This document shows positions 14,389 through 29,761 of a DNA stretch of 64,000 nucleotides, one piece after another. A program made the translations under genes and the position numbers. Position 1 is the stretch's first letter. Every line of letters starts with the position of its first letter. The notes under the pieces are model-generated. The model worked only from the letters and a program-made list of their open reading frames with translations, searched no databases and had not been told where the DNA came from. This DNA is from Leucocoprinus leucothites (taxonomy: Eukaryota > Basidiomycota > Agaricomycetes > Agaricales > Agaricaceae), in the NCBI GenBank assembly GCA_013368445.1, contig JAACJO010000003.1:1-64000 (forward strand). The letters run 5' to 3'.

Positions 14389-15330
14389 CTAGCCGAGATT
14401 TATTCCGCCACAGCTGATGTATTCGTTATTAGGCCCTCGGCTCCCCATCTCCCACAGCTCAACCCGCTCAACGTCATAGGTACCGAATGACGATGCGGCT
14501 GTGACCGTCTTCAGTATGTCGCTGTATGAAAATGCCTCGCGTCTGCGGGGGCGGCGATGACTTGTATTCAGGATCGTGCAATGTAACTGTTGATAATCGA
14601 ATTAAATTTATTTTGATCAAACTTGACTCGAACGTTCCCTTTACCTTGAGAGGTCGAGTTTCCGTGATATGACCGGCCTTTTTGAATGCTTGATGCACGA
14701 CGTCTATTAGATTTATCAATCAGAGTCCTATATCACTTTCTGTTATCCCCTTACCGCAAACCCTCTTGAGTCGCAGCGTTTCCTCATCATCAGCCACGCG
14801 CTCTGGGACGCCGAGATACAGCACATGAGCATCGATTTCCTCTACACCGTCGGCGCCAGTGCGTCTCTCCGTCTTGAGAACATCTAGCTTCTCCAGCTTG
14901 ACTTTGACAGCTGTGTGCTGTTCTGCGAGGAGAGCGCGCAGCTGCGGCTGAAGTGACTGGAGCAGGGCCAGTGCATCCTCGACTCGTTCGAGCGCCATCA
15001 CGCCGAGTGTGAGATGCAACCGCCGGGGATCAATGATAATCGTCCTGTCCAAACCCCGCACCAGTGGTTTACCCTCTCCATCAAACAAAGATCTCTGAAA
15101 ATTAGCAACCCTGGTGCGCAATGTCGAATGGTTATGCTACGCCGTCCATGTGTGTGTATAGCCATGCTAGCAATCGAACGACGTCATACATACCAGAGGA
15201 AGTGCAAGAACTAACCGCATGAATTCTCAGAATTTGAGACACAGCATTCGAGAGAACAATTTAAACACCCACAATGTGTTGGTCTGGGCGCTGCTGGCAA
15301 CCGTTGCAATGGCTGTCTTCGAGGAGGCAT
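14389..15330 (-). CDS. AKAP7/ASCC1-like 2H phosphoesterase-domain protein
   Basis: It belongs to the 2H superfamily (two H-x-S/T motifs), in the branch of the AKAP18 central domain and ASCC1. The first motif is HLTLGVMAL and the second, after an intron, LHCTIL. Around them are ERVEDALALLQSLQPQLRALL, DVVHQAFKKAGHI and the terminal block VERVELWEMGSRGP. The N-terminus MPPRRQPLQ leads to PTHFLALPL across a short intron; the exact junctions at the second exon are uncertain. No KH domain is present, unlike animal ASCC1. The first codon is about 150 bases from the divergent aspartic-protease start, so the two genes may share a promoter. Confidence 0.75.
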
Positions 15331-15480
15331 TTTGTTTAGCGAGGCTGTGTCCAAGTGATGACATTTACTGATGACCACTAAGTATGTACATATGTTTTTA
15401 CCCTTTTCGGAACATAACAGCGACCATCCCAACATAGACGCTCAGGCACCCTCCCAACACTTTCTCTCTCTCCCCGCTCA
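15331..15480. promoter_or_regulatory. Short divergent intergenic region
   Basis: Only about 150 bases separate the minus-strand 2H gene from the plus-strand protease. Both promoters must lie here or in the 5' ends of the genes. The last 40 bases are rich in CT runs, common upstream of fungal start codons. If the protease has an upstream signal-peptide exon, this gap shrinks further. Confidence 0.4.
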
Positions 15481-17744
15481 ATGCCCTCCCCGTGGAAGGG
15501 CAAGCAAAAAGCCCTCCTCCCCCGTGCCGATGGCGACGATGGTACCACCGCAGGCGTCGTTCTTAATCTCACTCTCGTAGGAAGCGGTGTTTACGATGCG
15601 TATGTCATTCCTATCCACCGAATGGCCCGACCCGAGCGCTGGCTGAACACCGTGCCACTTTTTTTCATTTTATCAGCGCCTACACTGTGCCCGTGAGCAT
15701 AGGCACCAACGGCCAGCAGTTCTCATTACAAGTTGATACTGGATCGTCAGACCTCGTAAGTCACAATACCGCGCGCTATCTCCATTCTCAGAACAAGCTT
15801 TTTGATGTTTTTGACTTAGTGGGTTGCCTCAACCTCATGTTCCTCTTCCGCCTGTGGCGGCACAGCTGGTCACAGCTACGATCCATCGGCGTCTGGAACC
15901 TCGACAGGATATGACTTTCGTATTCAATATCTCGCTGGCGTGGTTTCTGGTCCTGTATACTGGGACCGCTTCGATGTGGGAGGATACAGCGTCGAATACC
16001 AGGCTCTCGGTGCGCTACACTCTCAACTCCTCTAGTAAACTCTCATCTAATTTCTACCACACAGCTGCTGCTACAAGTGTGTCCGATGAAACCCTTGCCC
16101 CAAACTACAACGGCATCCTCGGTCTCGCTCTCCCACTCAACTCCATCATCGCCCAAAACATCGCTCCCGTCACCGACAACTCACCAGACGGCGCCGCATG
16201 GGCATCCAACCTCTTCTCTATCACACCCACGTCCAACGCCCCCGCCTCCCGCTTCCTCTCCCTCTCCCTCTCCCGCCCCGGATCCGATCGAATACCTGCT
16301 TTATTCGGTATTGGCAAACACCCACCCGAGCTCGTTCCGGACCCAAGTCAGATTCATTACGCTTCGACCGTCAGTGAATCCATCGGAAGTCTCTTCTGGA
16401 AGACGAGTGTGAGGGACATTACTGTCTGGGTGGGCGGCCAGGAGAGGAGAGTGGATATCGGACGATCGAGAACGGGGGCAGTTTTTCCCAGCGCGGTCAT
16501 CGACTCCGGCGTCCCGTTTATTTTTACCACGTCCAAAGTCGCAAATGCGATCTATGGTGCTATTGATGTGCATCCTGCACAAGACGGAAAATGTGCGTTT
16601 TCTCATTTGTTACTTTGTGTTGTTTTCTGGAGCTAATTTCGAGGTAGATTATGTTCCCTGTCGAACACCGCTCAATATGACCATCACACTCGATAGTCGA
16701 CCTCCAATGCCTCTACACCCTCTCGATGTTACCGCAGAACCGCCACAGGATAATAATGCAGAGTTCTGCGTCGGGCTTATCCAAGCTGCGGACTCGCAAC
16801 TCACGAATCCAACAACATCCGATATTGGGGATATGATCCTCGGTGTCCCATTCATGCGGAACGTATACACCGTCATGGCGTACACCGCTCCCAATCCTGA
16901 TGGCACGTTCCCACCTCTAAGTGGATCTCTCGATTCTCTTCGACCACGGCTTGGGTTGATGAGCTTGACGGACCCTGCGACCGCGCTCGACGAGTTCAAC
17001 ACTGTTCGCGTACTCAACGAGCCTCTCTCCGGTACTTCCACTACTTCGAACAACGATCCCCAAACTGGTGGCAAGAAACTCTCAGTGGGCATCATCGTCC
17101 TCATAGCCCTCCTCTCGTTCTTTGCCTTGTGTTGTGGATTATTCTTGATCAGGTGGTTGATGTATAGGAAGAAATTTAAGCAGGAGAGGGACAGAGACCG
17201 TCAAGCAGGATTGGCTGATGATAAACGCGAGCTCGCATATCAACTGGCGCATAGAGGGTCAGGAGAGTTTACGGGCATGCCGAGTGAAGATACCCTCCGC
17301 GCGATGCGGTACGAGGCCTATGTGAAGAAAGAACGTACAGCTAGCGCGAGTTTTTCTTCTCGGACTCAAGCTACACCAGATCAAATGGACGAATTTGGCG
17401 CTCGGAATTTAGGACACGATTGGAATGGCGATACCCTTATTGACGCACCACACGCCCCTCATACTCCACCACCAGTAGTCACAACACTGAATGATTCACC
17501 AAACAACAGCCTGCGGTCATCTATGCATTCGAGAACCAGTTCATCCCCGGAACGATATAGGCTGGGATTACCTGGACATCAAAGGACACCAAGCGAGATG
17601 CCAACTGCTCACCAACGGAAGTCGAGCATCGCGACACCATTATTGTCAGACGATCCCCACAACCATCAGCATTCTTCACCTCATGATGATGATGACCACA
17701 ACCATGCTCCATATCGTGACCATGACGATGATACCCATCGTTGA
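15481..17744 (+). CDS. Membrane-anchored pepsin-like aspartic protease (A1)
   Basis: An A1 endopeptidase, probably at the cell surface or in the secretory system, similar in layout to yapsins. The first catalytic site reads VDTGSSDLW, split by an intron after DL. The flap region includes GYDFRIQYLAGVVSGPVYWD, then YNGILGLALP. The second site is VIDSGVPF, with Val where Thr is usual. After the domain comes TGGKKLSVG and a membrane helix (IIVLIALLSFFALCCGLFLI), a basic stop-transfer stretch, and a cytoplasmic tail of about 200 residues ending in a His/Asp-rich run. The chosen ATG lacks a clear signal peptide, so a short upstream exon is likely. Five introns fit in frame. Confidence 0.85.
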
Positions 17745-17963
17745 CGTGAAGACTGATACTCCTTCTCCCCCTCTATTTTTGGTATATGTATCTGTGCTTT
17801 TTACTCGCTCATCCATAACACTCATTTATCGGACGCTCTCTCTTGGATTACTTTTACTGAATTTTTTTTTGGTTACTCACTCTTTCTCTGCTGTCTGTAA
17901 ATACTGATAACTCCAGGACATAGCTACTCTGTACGATCATTCTTTACCCCTCCCCCCCATGCA

Positions 17964-18893
17964 TCATCTCAATGACCAGCATCCTTCTTTTCCCTTTAAT
18001 CGATCCGCCCAATGTGCTCGAAGATCGTCCGATGACAACTCTGCCACTGTACTCCGCGGAAGCAATGAAAATCTTGTTTGGTGATCACCCCGCTTCCCTT
18101 CTACACCTTCCCTGAGACTCTCGAAATTTTTCATCATTGTCTCATCTTTGAGACGCGCACCAGCGTTGGGTCTGCCTGAAGAAGGTACAGGCCCACATTG
18201 TATTGAAATCTCCTGGAGCTTTGGTGATAGTTTGACAGGGAACATGCATTCGCCATCATCATCATTGTCCTCTCCAGCCAATGACGATGTGAAGGCTTGT
18301 TGTACTTCCTGCGAGAAGGAGACGGCAAGATTCAACCCGGACACTCGGAGATGTGTCAGATTTGGCATAACTGTCTCTAGTCCTCCCAGGCCCAACAACC
18401 CGTGAGGATTACGGTTTCCCAGTAGATGGAGGCGCTCAAGCGAGGGGAAACATGATGGTGTCGACGGGAAAGGATAATGACCCGAAACTGTGAGCTCGTA
18501 TAAACGAGGAAAACGTATCCGGAAAAGTCGAGCGATGAGGGATGTGCTGGTATTGGGTGACGTTGCTACAAACGTGAGCGTTTCCAACGTCGGCGCCGCG
18601 AAAGTGAGAATGATAATGATCGAGTTGACTACTCGGTCTCGCTCGCCGCCACATCCGTCATCCGAGATAAATAGGTGGCGAATCCTGCGGAGATGGGAGG
18701 GCATGTCTCGAAGTTTGCTGGCGAGGGACTGGATTTGAGAGGCATTGCTGACGCATACGGATTGATATTGGAATGGGAGGGAAATTTGAGAGAAATATCG
18801 AGAGACAAGGGAGAGTGATCGAGCGGTGTAGCCATCATCCGTGCAGGCTAAGCTACAAATGTACGAGTGTAATTCGGGTGGGTAGGTGTTCAT
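17964..18893 (-). CDS. F-box/LRR-like hypothetical protein
   Basis: A single-exon 309-aa protein, MNTYPPELHSYICSLACTD..., with an opening helix pattern typical of degenerate F-boxes in mushrooms (P-E-L-x-x-Y-I, then LSLVSRYFSQISLPFQYQSV). It is followed by leucine-rich spaced segments (LETLTFVATS, LYELTVSGHYPF, LERLHLLGN, LTHLRVSGLNLA). Such proteins are presumed substrate receptors of SCF ubiquitin ligases. Intact and flanked by clear neighbours. The family is large and fast-evolving, so the target is unknown. Confidence 0.7.
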   Translation of the reverse strand: MNTYPPELHSYICSLACTDDGYTARSLSLVSRYFSQISLPFQYQSVCVSNASQIQSLASKLRDMPSHLRRIRHLFISDDGCGGERDRVVNSIIIILTFAAPTLETLTFVATSPNTSTSLIARLFRIRFPRLYELTVSGHYPFPSTPSCFPSLERLHLLGNRNPHGLLGLGGLETVMPNLTHLRVSGLNLAVSFSQEVQQAFTSSLAGEDNDDDGECMFPVKLSPKLQEISIQCGPVPSSGRPNAGARLKDETMMKNFESLREGVEGKRGDHQTRFSLLPRSTVAELSSDDLRAHWADRLKGKEGCWSLR

Positions 18894-19060
18894 GACGCCT
18901 CTCTCTCAAAGTGATTGTAGGGGTTGCTCTCAAAACCTTTCTCAGTCAATTTTTGTACCAATGAACGCAGGGTTTGAATTCGGGGAAATGAGCAACAATC
19001 AGTGACGATGGCGCAATTATTGGTTTACATCGCCACGTGACGTCATTGCTTACCCCCTGA

Positions 19061-20216
19061 TCACAAATTATTCTTTATAAACCAATACATGCTCTCCATC
19101 TCCTCATTTGGGTCGTCGTCGAATCGGTGATCGAGTCCTTCAAGTTCGTGGTACTCAACGTCAGAACCGACACTCTCGTACGCTGCTACAACGTCCAGGG
19201 ATTGTTGATACGGACTTTGGTATCCTTGTTCCCTGTGATTATATAGGTCGGGGGAAGTGCCCGAACCTTCCCAGCTCGAATGTTCTGTGCGATGCTGTAT
19301 TCTATCGGGTCGACTCCCGTTCCCTCCAGGAGAAGTTGAACTAGAATCGCCCTGTTTCTCCCTGTCAGCAAAGGCGGATTATCCAATTATAAAACGAAAA
19401 GCTTACTCTTGGACCATATAATGATAAAACAAGCTTCGCTTCCCTGTAGCTTCTGCCCAGCTTGTTTTCTCAGAATTCGGGTCGACGAACGTCGCCATCT
19501 CATGGTCCTCGATAATTCGATCGAGGTATACCACAGGCCTGTGCTTCGTCGACCAGAAAGGGTCAAGAAGATCCGTGATTGGATAAATAGCCACAACCCC
19601 AGCAATTCCTGTTGGCGGTTCAACTCCACTCGCTTTGAACCCGATTCCAGTCCCAGCTAACAATGCGAGCCAACCTCCTGCTGAGCTCCCGCTGACAATC
19701 AGGCGACTCGCGTCGACTCTGTTGCCAGTGGCCTGGGCGAATTTATCGCTACGGAGGAAATCAATAGCCGCTTTGCAATCGGCTAGGATTCCTGGAAGTC
19801 TAGTTTGAGGCGCGAGGCGATAGTCCACTGAGACTATGCACAAGTTGTGTTTTGCAGGAGCATAGCGGGTATGGGGTGCGGCAGCTAAGACGAACTCGAT
19901 AACTAAATTCCCGAGATAATAGTTTTACCCGTCGCTGACCTTTTCGCGTTCCCTGTCAGAAAGGTCGTTTCATTTTCAATTGTCGACATTAATAATAAAT
20001 GCTTATCGCACCTGCAAAAGACCTCCTCCTTCACAGATGTCAAAGGCAGTCAAAGATACTGATATAATTAACTTCCTTACCATGCCACCACAATAATATC
20101 GGAGCTGGTTCTTCTTTCGTTGCTTTTTCCGGAACATATACATCCATCGCAATGGGAACACCATCAGCCTCGCTGAAAACGAGCTCAATGGGCTCGGGAA
20201 CAGGATAAGAAACCAT
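19061..20216 (-). CDS. Alpha/beta hydrolase, HSL-type esterase
   Basis: A hormone-sensitive-lipase-like esterase of about 330 aa. The start MVSYPVPEPIELVFSE leads to the oxyanion motif WWHGGGGLL across an intron. Then come IVSVDYRLAP, the nucleophile elbow VSGSSAGGWLA, YIITGNKDTKV (acid residue region) and LEGLDHRFDDD (catalytic His). The end is MYWFIKNNL. About six introns; one junction near 19360 uses a GGAG acceptor to keep frame. The gene appears complete. No signal peptide, so the enzyme is probably cytosolic. The substrate is unknown. Confidence 0.85.
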
Positions 20217-20835
20217 GGTATACAGGACAAACGGCTTGGTGTGAACAGGAAGCTTGTTACTTATATATTCGTAGTGGATGACTAGTCGAGAATACGGGAA
20301 AACAAATCATCCGATCATTACTTGAGGCGCAGAACCAGGGGACTAGTGAGGTGCTCAGATTCCCACATCTTTGTGATGTAAGCTGATCTTGTGCGGTCGG
20401 CTGATCAACCAAGGGTAGTAAAGCAGACGCATTAGGGCCTCTAAATTACACGAGAACGAAGCAAGAGAGACACGCGGTTGACTCTAAGACTGACATGAAC
20501 AAGTTTTCATTTTGGGCAGATTATGTGAGAGAATCGCGTATCTGAACGAACATGGGCTGAATAACGTCTTTGTCCGGTCATCTACAGTCCGGTTTGGCAC
20601 CCTCTTAACTAGTACCTACGCAACTAGTGAACAGACTCCAAGTTTTCTTGGTATTATGATCATTGATGGTGAAAAAGCTCTATAAATTATGATAAGATGT
20701 GCAACTCGGCTCATCATTTAAATATCAAGTACTCTGGCCATAACTATTCTATCCAGTGACGCCTTATCAGATTCACGAGTTTTCCCTTGTAGATCCTCAT
20801 TGAATCACACAAACTATAATACATATAAAAGATGT
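20217..20835. other. Intergenic region
   Basis: No frame or repeat of note. It is the 5' side of the minus-strand hydrolase and the 3' side of the minus-strand carboxypeptidase. AT-rich tracts near 20680-20710 and 20810-20830 may belong to terminator and promoter regions. Confidence 0.4.
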
Positions 20836-22920
20836 CTAGGTGGAAGAGAGAGATTGGTCCTTCATGATTTGCGTAAACATCTGTGCCGCAGCTTCACCAA
20901 CTCCAAGAGTGCCCCACTAAATACGATTTACTTAGTACATCCGACATAATATAGACATGGTCTCACCTTGTACGCAGGAACTTCATGCCCTGCTCCAAAG
21001 AAACGGACATAGGAAAATGTACCTGCATTCTTGTACAGGCCGGCGGCTTGACCACGAACGTTAAAGGAGGCAAATTCTTGCGAATGGTAGAGATTGGTGA
21101 ATTGTGTCTGGAGCGCGTCAACCATGGCCTCGACGCCGTTGAAGTTCAAAATGTAATCCTGAGCGCGTGAATTAGTCGTAGGATGTATATAACATTTGAG
21201 AAATGAAGACTTACGGCATCTCCGTCGTAGACAATGGTTCGAACCTGTGAAAGAAATAGGAAGGATCAGTAAGCTACAGTCCGAGGTATAACTAGGGCTT
21301 GGCTCACCCCAGCTTTGATGACGGTCTCAAGGTCTGGCCTTGAATTATGCATCCAGTCACCTAGAAACGTAATGGGTCATTCAAATAAGAGGAGGACTCG
21401 TTAGCACCCACCAGTAGATGCAAAGTTGCTGTATACCTGTTCGTTGCTCTCGGTCCATGTTGCCTCGGCTCCAATTTTTGAGGCAACAGAGTTCAAGTAG
21501 CTCGAAATAGAGGGTGGGTAGGGATCAGGATTGCGCGTGGGGACGTAGTACACCTATGATGATTTGTTAAGCGTACAACTCATCCGCACATGGAAAAATG
21601 ACTTACGTCCCAGTTACCGGCTAGGGGAGAAAGAATCTTGTTGTTACAGAAGCTCTGAGCCGAAGAGCAAACTGAGTTTGAGCCGGTGGCATAACAGTTA
21701 GAAATCTACAGCTTGAACGTCAGCATCGACGCATTTGGTACCAGTTGAATCAACCGTACTTGAGCTTTGCATCCATTCGATGACGACCAGTCTGAGTTCG
21801 CGCGCGAAATGACGGAGGAGGATACAAGATCGTGATATGGGTTATTACCAGCATACTCAATATACCCAGGATATTGGTTAAGGGGATCCTAGATGTCCGG
21901 CTCAGTATCAGACAGGGAGAGTTTTGCAGAGGTACTCTTACCGTCAGTCCATCGCCGACACCAAGAACTTTCAAGTTCAGCTTAACTCCATTAACAGTTC
22001 CTTTGTCAATGGCAGCGTTTTGTGCCAAGAAATGACTGCGATGGTCTTTTAAGCATTTGAATGCGACCTAATCTTCTAGTGACTTACGCAGCGAAAGTTG
22101 GTCCATAGTGTCCACCATATCTATAATGGGTTCGTAAGTCATTGGTTAGAGTAGCTTTCAAGTACTCACGATTCTGTCCAGATTGCCAAGTTATTCCCTT
22201 GATATTTGGCAAAACGCTCGTCCGCGAAGAAGATTTGCAGGAACGACCATACGTCCGCTGCAGCTGCTTGCGATGTACCGACTTTGAGGTCTCCGTGCGA
22301 GAAACCGACTCCGACGGGCTGGTCAATGAAGAGCAGATTCGCGTCGTTGTTCCAAGAGAATGGGTTGAGTGTCACAGATTTACTATCGTTGGTGATACGG
22401 CAGGGGCCAAGCTCTTGAAGTAGGCCGATCATACTCGAACTTCCGGGCTAGTCATAAAATAAGCACTCGTTGGGTACGTTGGAATAGCGAACATACCCCT
22501 CCATTGAACCAGAGCGCCAGTGGTGCATTGTCTGGGTCATTTCGTGATTCGAAGAACCAAAACCTGAGAGATTAATAGATCAGTATTGATACCACGGCAA
22601 GGTCTAGCCACATACCAAATGCTTTCCGTCGCAGTCAAGTCGCCGTAACCGGAGGCTTGATCGACACCAGGCGTAGTTTCTACGATGTTGAGAGTGTTAG
22701 TATTATCCTAGCATAAGGAAGGCATGCACGAACCACAAACGCCAGAGTTTTCCTTGTAACGTAGTTTTCCAGGAGTAGTCGCACCCGCAGCAAGCAACTT
22801 TGGTTTGACGGATTCGGTCGCGTTGCTGACACCTCCAATCACACCATTGATGACGGGAATCTGTGCACCATATACAACAGCTGGAACCAGCGATAACACG
22901 GAAAGCCACAGAGAGCGCAT
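20836..22920 (-). CDS. Serine carboxypeptidase (S10), secreted
   Basis: Removes C-terminal residues from peptides, in the vacuole or outside the cell. The start at 22920 gives a signal peptide ([19 protein letters not shown]). Typical blocks follow: [17 protein letters not shown] with [43 protein letters not shown] (catalytic Ser), VYDGDA (catalytic Asp) and [11 protein letters not shown] (catalytic His). The end reads [17 protein letters not shown]. There are about twelve short introns and no lesion was seen. About 500 aa after splicing, normal for the family. Confidence 0.9.
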
Positions 22921-24416
22921 GGTTGCGGTGATGAATGCCTAGGGAGCTCGTTTGGATTCGTTTTATACATGGTACGGGGTCGTGATTGTTGAGATGGGAC
23001 GGCAGGAGCTGAGCCGAACGGTCAGCTGCGGATATTAACATGTTAAAGAATATCAGATATCAAGAATCCATCGGGCGGCGAAGCTGAGGAAGGATACGAA
23101 CCATGTGGTGCAACACTTGATATGTTGTCGGGGTTACTGTTGTAGTTTGCATCAACTCACAAGTATGAGCACGAAAGTAGAAGACTCACGACTGCGTGCA
23201 TTCCATCAGCGTGCGAAAGGAAGCAAAGCCAGCGGTCCAACAGCAACTGCTTGTTCCATTCGGCCGGCCGCAATTATGACTTCCCACATCTCAGAATAAC
23301 ACAGAACAAGCTCTCTCCTCGAAATAGCGTCCTAAAAATAGAACCATGTGGTGCATCGTCGTATGATAGGAGGAGTCATTGGAACGATATCAGAGGGCAC
23401 GCGGTACAAGCTTTGAAGTGGGAGATGTATTCATATGGTGGTCAGGGAGGCTGTGGGGTGTTGAAGTAATCAGACCCGTCTATGAACGGACATGTGATCG
23501 ATAAATGAAACAAACATCAAAGCGGCGCAGCTTTAGAAGGCTCAAAGAACAATGGGATGAGGCTCTAAGTATTGATTTAAGTGAGCGAAAGGGTTTTCGG
23601 TGAAGCCGGTCTGATTCATCGAGTACGGTACAATGTGCATCAATGGCGATATGGATTAAGAACCATAAGGTCCGAATAGTGGCTTCAGCATTCGGCTGGA
23701 GTAAAAAAATGCCATTTCAGTGAGATGTTAGAGAAGCGGGCTTGCAATAGAAATCAACGTACCTTGAGTTTGCATGCATAAAATCATTTCACCTCAAAGA
23801 ATATTATTCACAAGCAAGTCAAAGTAGATGGCCACCAGATCCTCAAGCGTAGTGGTACACCTGTGTTCACAACCACAGCTCGAGTTGAGTCGATGTTCCG
23901 GAAAGCGAAAAGGAAGGCCGTATTGCCTGGGACAAATACTGCGAATGAATCATTAGTTGAAAACGGCTGAGACTTAGAATCTTACATCCAAGGCCCTGAG
24001 CGCTTTCAACGCGAGAGATGAAATCAATGGCTCGCCGGTGTGGTATGATATGCTTTTGGGCCGGCGTGATCGCAGGTTTATTTTTCTCTCTCGAGCGGAG
24101 AAGCATACAGACTACGGAAAGATGCAGGGTATAGGAGTGTTTGGGAGAGGATAAACGCTCATCGCCGCAATGGTAAAGAAGATAGTATGATGTGTGTAAG
24201 AGAACGCACCTAACAGGTCACATCTGTCACGCAAACTGTCATTCCTTGCCCGGGCCAGACACTACCCAGGGATGGTCCCTCATATAAGACTTATGCGCTA
24301 TGGGGGAAACTGTTGCAATAATAATCTGAATTAACGCCTTCGCTCCGAATACATAATTGCTCTGCACAAGGAATAATTTTACGGCCACCCGGAGACAGAA
24401 CTCGAATCAAGCATAG
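22921..24416. other. Intergenic region, 1.5 kb
   Basis: Between the carboxypeptidase promoter and the 3' end of GMC copy B. A minus-strand frame at 23867-24106 (79 aa) and a plus-strand frame at 23251-23469 show no recognisable domain. No repeat of the array type was seen. Confidence 0.4.
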
Positions 24417-26652
<2,236 letters not shown>

Positions 26653-29600
26653 TTCCGAGAAGTTGAGGATGCAGATACAAAACCGTGTTCGACTACAGTG
26701 CGTCTTTAAAGGGAGGGAAGTTTGTTACGAGAACTCGTTGCGTCACCACAAAGTTCTCTGATCGCTGGGCCGGGGTAACTTCTGGACACTACGCTCCATA
26801 GCCGAACTTCTTTGAAGTAGATCCTCGACTTCAATTGTTACCGCTTTGATGGAACCGAGTATAATTATAATTTAACAGTCATGATCTACTTTGCAAGCGA
26901 ACGCAACAGGCGAATGTTTTGTCCTTCAAGTTTTTTCAGGTCTCTCGAACACATCTGGGCCTGGACCTCAGGAAGAAACTGATTCCGGATTTAAAGCGTT
27001 CAATCCCATCGCTGTTCTACCATTTTGGTGACATGCGTGAGTTCCGGCCGACTTAAACGGCCAAGAGGTAGAACTGTCATTTATCATCGGTGTCATCGTT
27101 CGTGCGGGGGGTTGTGAATGTTCGCTTTTGGTGACCTTCGCGTCTTGAATGGGTAAAAGGGTCAGGGTGCTTCTCTGCAGGTTGGTAAGCATCTTCTTCG
27201 ACTTCTCTCCAGCGCCCGGCCCTTCTTCCTCCTTCTTCCGACATTAGGCCCCGAAGAGTCAATGCCCGGAGGGCCGCAATATATACTTTGCCGGTGATAC
27301 CTAGTGTCCTCTGCGGCTAACTGCGCTACGTGCCTTTGCTATGGATCAAGCAAGTTGATATATCCGAGCACTCTTGTATGCCCGCATTTGGCTACATTCG
27401 CTATTTTACAGTCCAATCCTGTAGGCCGACGATGCTGGAGCCCGCGCTTAACGCAATAACGCCTAGAATCATCAATTATCACATCAGAAAACTATCAAAT
27501 TTATTCCTCCTGGACATATCCTTTAAGTATGATATCCATCCTCCGACTCACAGGCTTCATGTGCTTCAGTGGATGACAAGAAGGGTCTTAATGCCCTTTG
27601 GTTGTCAACAGTTTATCCGTTGGACTAGGCAATAGCAATTTCACTTGGCAGGTAACAACGGCTTGAATCAGCCTTGTCTTGCCGAAACTGGCTACGCTCT
27701 GAATGTCGATAGGGGGAGTGATAAGAATAATTAAAATTAATATAAAGGGTCAACATGTAGTGTGAATCCAAGGTGCATGTAGTACGAAACTAGTAGCGCC
27801 TATACAATACCTACTGGTTTGGGCAGCTCACGTGTCGGGGAAATATTTTGCCGATCAGGTTTATCTAGCGTGGCTGTTTAGTGCAATAACCCAGGTTATT
27901 GGGGAGCGGTTTATCCAAACTCCTCCGAAGCCAGAAAATCATATAATACAATAGTTCTCACGTTGATGCTACCCTGCCTAAGCGGCATGTATCGCCGCGG
28001 TGAACAAGCTGGTCGGCATTAGCGAGACACTGGTGAAAGCGAGCAAACTATGCATTGCTGGCAAGGTCATTGGCCGGACTGGATATGTCTACTTGACATC
28101 ACCTGACAGCACATACTCACTATGAGATTATCATGCTCGTAAGATCTATCTGGGAGACTTTGTAAACCAGTTCCCCTGTCGGAGTCGCTCTTGTCAAGCA
28201 TCGAAATATTCGAGGTCTATTGCACTCCTTACAGTTGTGTGGTAAATTATAAAAAAGGAGATGAATATGAACACACCTAACAGTGCCCAAATCCGTGACC
28301 ACCGCCGCGCGCCCTCGGCCTACCGTGACTCCGAGCGTTTTCGGCGCTCGAGGTATAATACAGCGCCAACATTTGCGGTCATAAGGCACGAGGCTTGGCA
28401 GTGATACTGAACAAAAGTATTGAGTCAGAAAAACGGGTAGGGAAGCAGGATGTATTCAACGCGTCTCCGAGTTACAGGAGCGAAGGTCCACGTTTCTCTC
28501 ATCAGTTCAAGGTACACGAGCAATAAGTCAAAAGTTTGTGCAGGATTCCAGGATCGTCATAGGCGCTCGTTTCCGGCTAATTCCTTCATCGTCCATATAG
28601 ACTTCTTTGAATTAATGCAGATAACGATAAATTAAAATTGAAGAGTTTCATCATTAATGCGGCAGGATCCCATCTCTCTCGTTGTGAGGAAAGCGCATGG
28701 GTTCAAGCGATAAAGTTGTGTCGGCCTAGTAACCAGAGTGTAGTGAAAGAGACAAGTTAAAGGAATTCAAGTTCAAGTGCCAGGTGACGGAGATATGAGT
28801 TGAACCTACAGGCAGATAGCAGTATCGATGAGGGGAATTCGTCATCTTCTTGATATTATTCTAAGTAGGATTGTTATACACGTTTTAAACAAAAAACTAC
28901 TATGTAGGGGATTAGTGGCAGCATAAGGCTAATTTCCTTGGCCGAAGGCAGTCAGATCTGTTATTTGGCATTGTTTTCTATCAAGGGCATTGTTCGTATA
29001 TGCCGTCAACAAACGTCGAAATTCCTCATCCAGCCACCACAGCTGACTCGACAGAACGGTTGCAACATATCAGAGGAAGACAGTACGCTGAGATCTTCAC
29101 ACGCCTTCATCCTATGAAACCCAAATCCTTATCCCATCAAGGACGGCTATCCATGAATTCCACGACGAGATTCCCAAAGTCATTTTCCTCAAAGTCGTAG
29201 CACCGTCGCAGCTACCGTAGCTGCAGTTATTAATGTCGAGATTCGATGGCGTGCCAACTGCCAACTGCCCATCACATTTTTCAGCCCTTGAAAAGTGGCT
29301 TTCTCGCACAAGACAGACTCTTCGGCGATCATGGCGCTTTCTCTGACGCCCATTGAAAAAATACTACTCGCTCGTCACTGAGATCCGCCGCTGGGGGAAT
29401 TAAATTGTAGATGGGGAATATCTGCGCAAGTGACAGCATGGATTCGTGGGTACTGATACCAGGCGACCACGACCTCAGAAGTGTAACACCCTTCGAACAG
29501 CGGCGTTCTCAATGCGGTCTCGCACTTCAAACAATATCTATTGTACATCAGGTAATCTGCCAGCGCTACCTGGCTTGTATTGGCATTCATCACGATATCC

Positions 29601-29755
29601 GGGTAGCAAGAGCTCCAGCCAGTCATTCAGCTCATTAGCCTTTCCTTATGGTCGATACCACTGTTCCCTCCATCTCTATACTCTGTAACATCGTCCGCCT
29701 CGATTTCCGTACAGGAGGTGGACCGGGGAAAATATGCAAGATGTAACGGGCACCT
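26653..29755. other. Gene-poor stretch, 3.1 kb
   Basis: No clear gene. One weak candidate lies on the minus strand at 28120-28390. There a 60-base GT...AG intron would join TVGRGRAAVVTDLGTVR to PRIFRCLTRATPTGELVYK and end at a stop; I cannot assign a function. Frames near 27077-27262 and 29375-29626 (both minus) show nothing recognisable. The sequence is AT-richer than the gene block and may consist of old, unrecognisable mobile DNA. Confidence 0.35.
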
Positions 29756-29761
29756 AGAATT

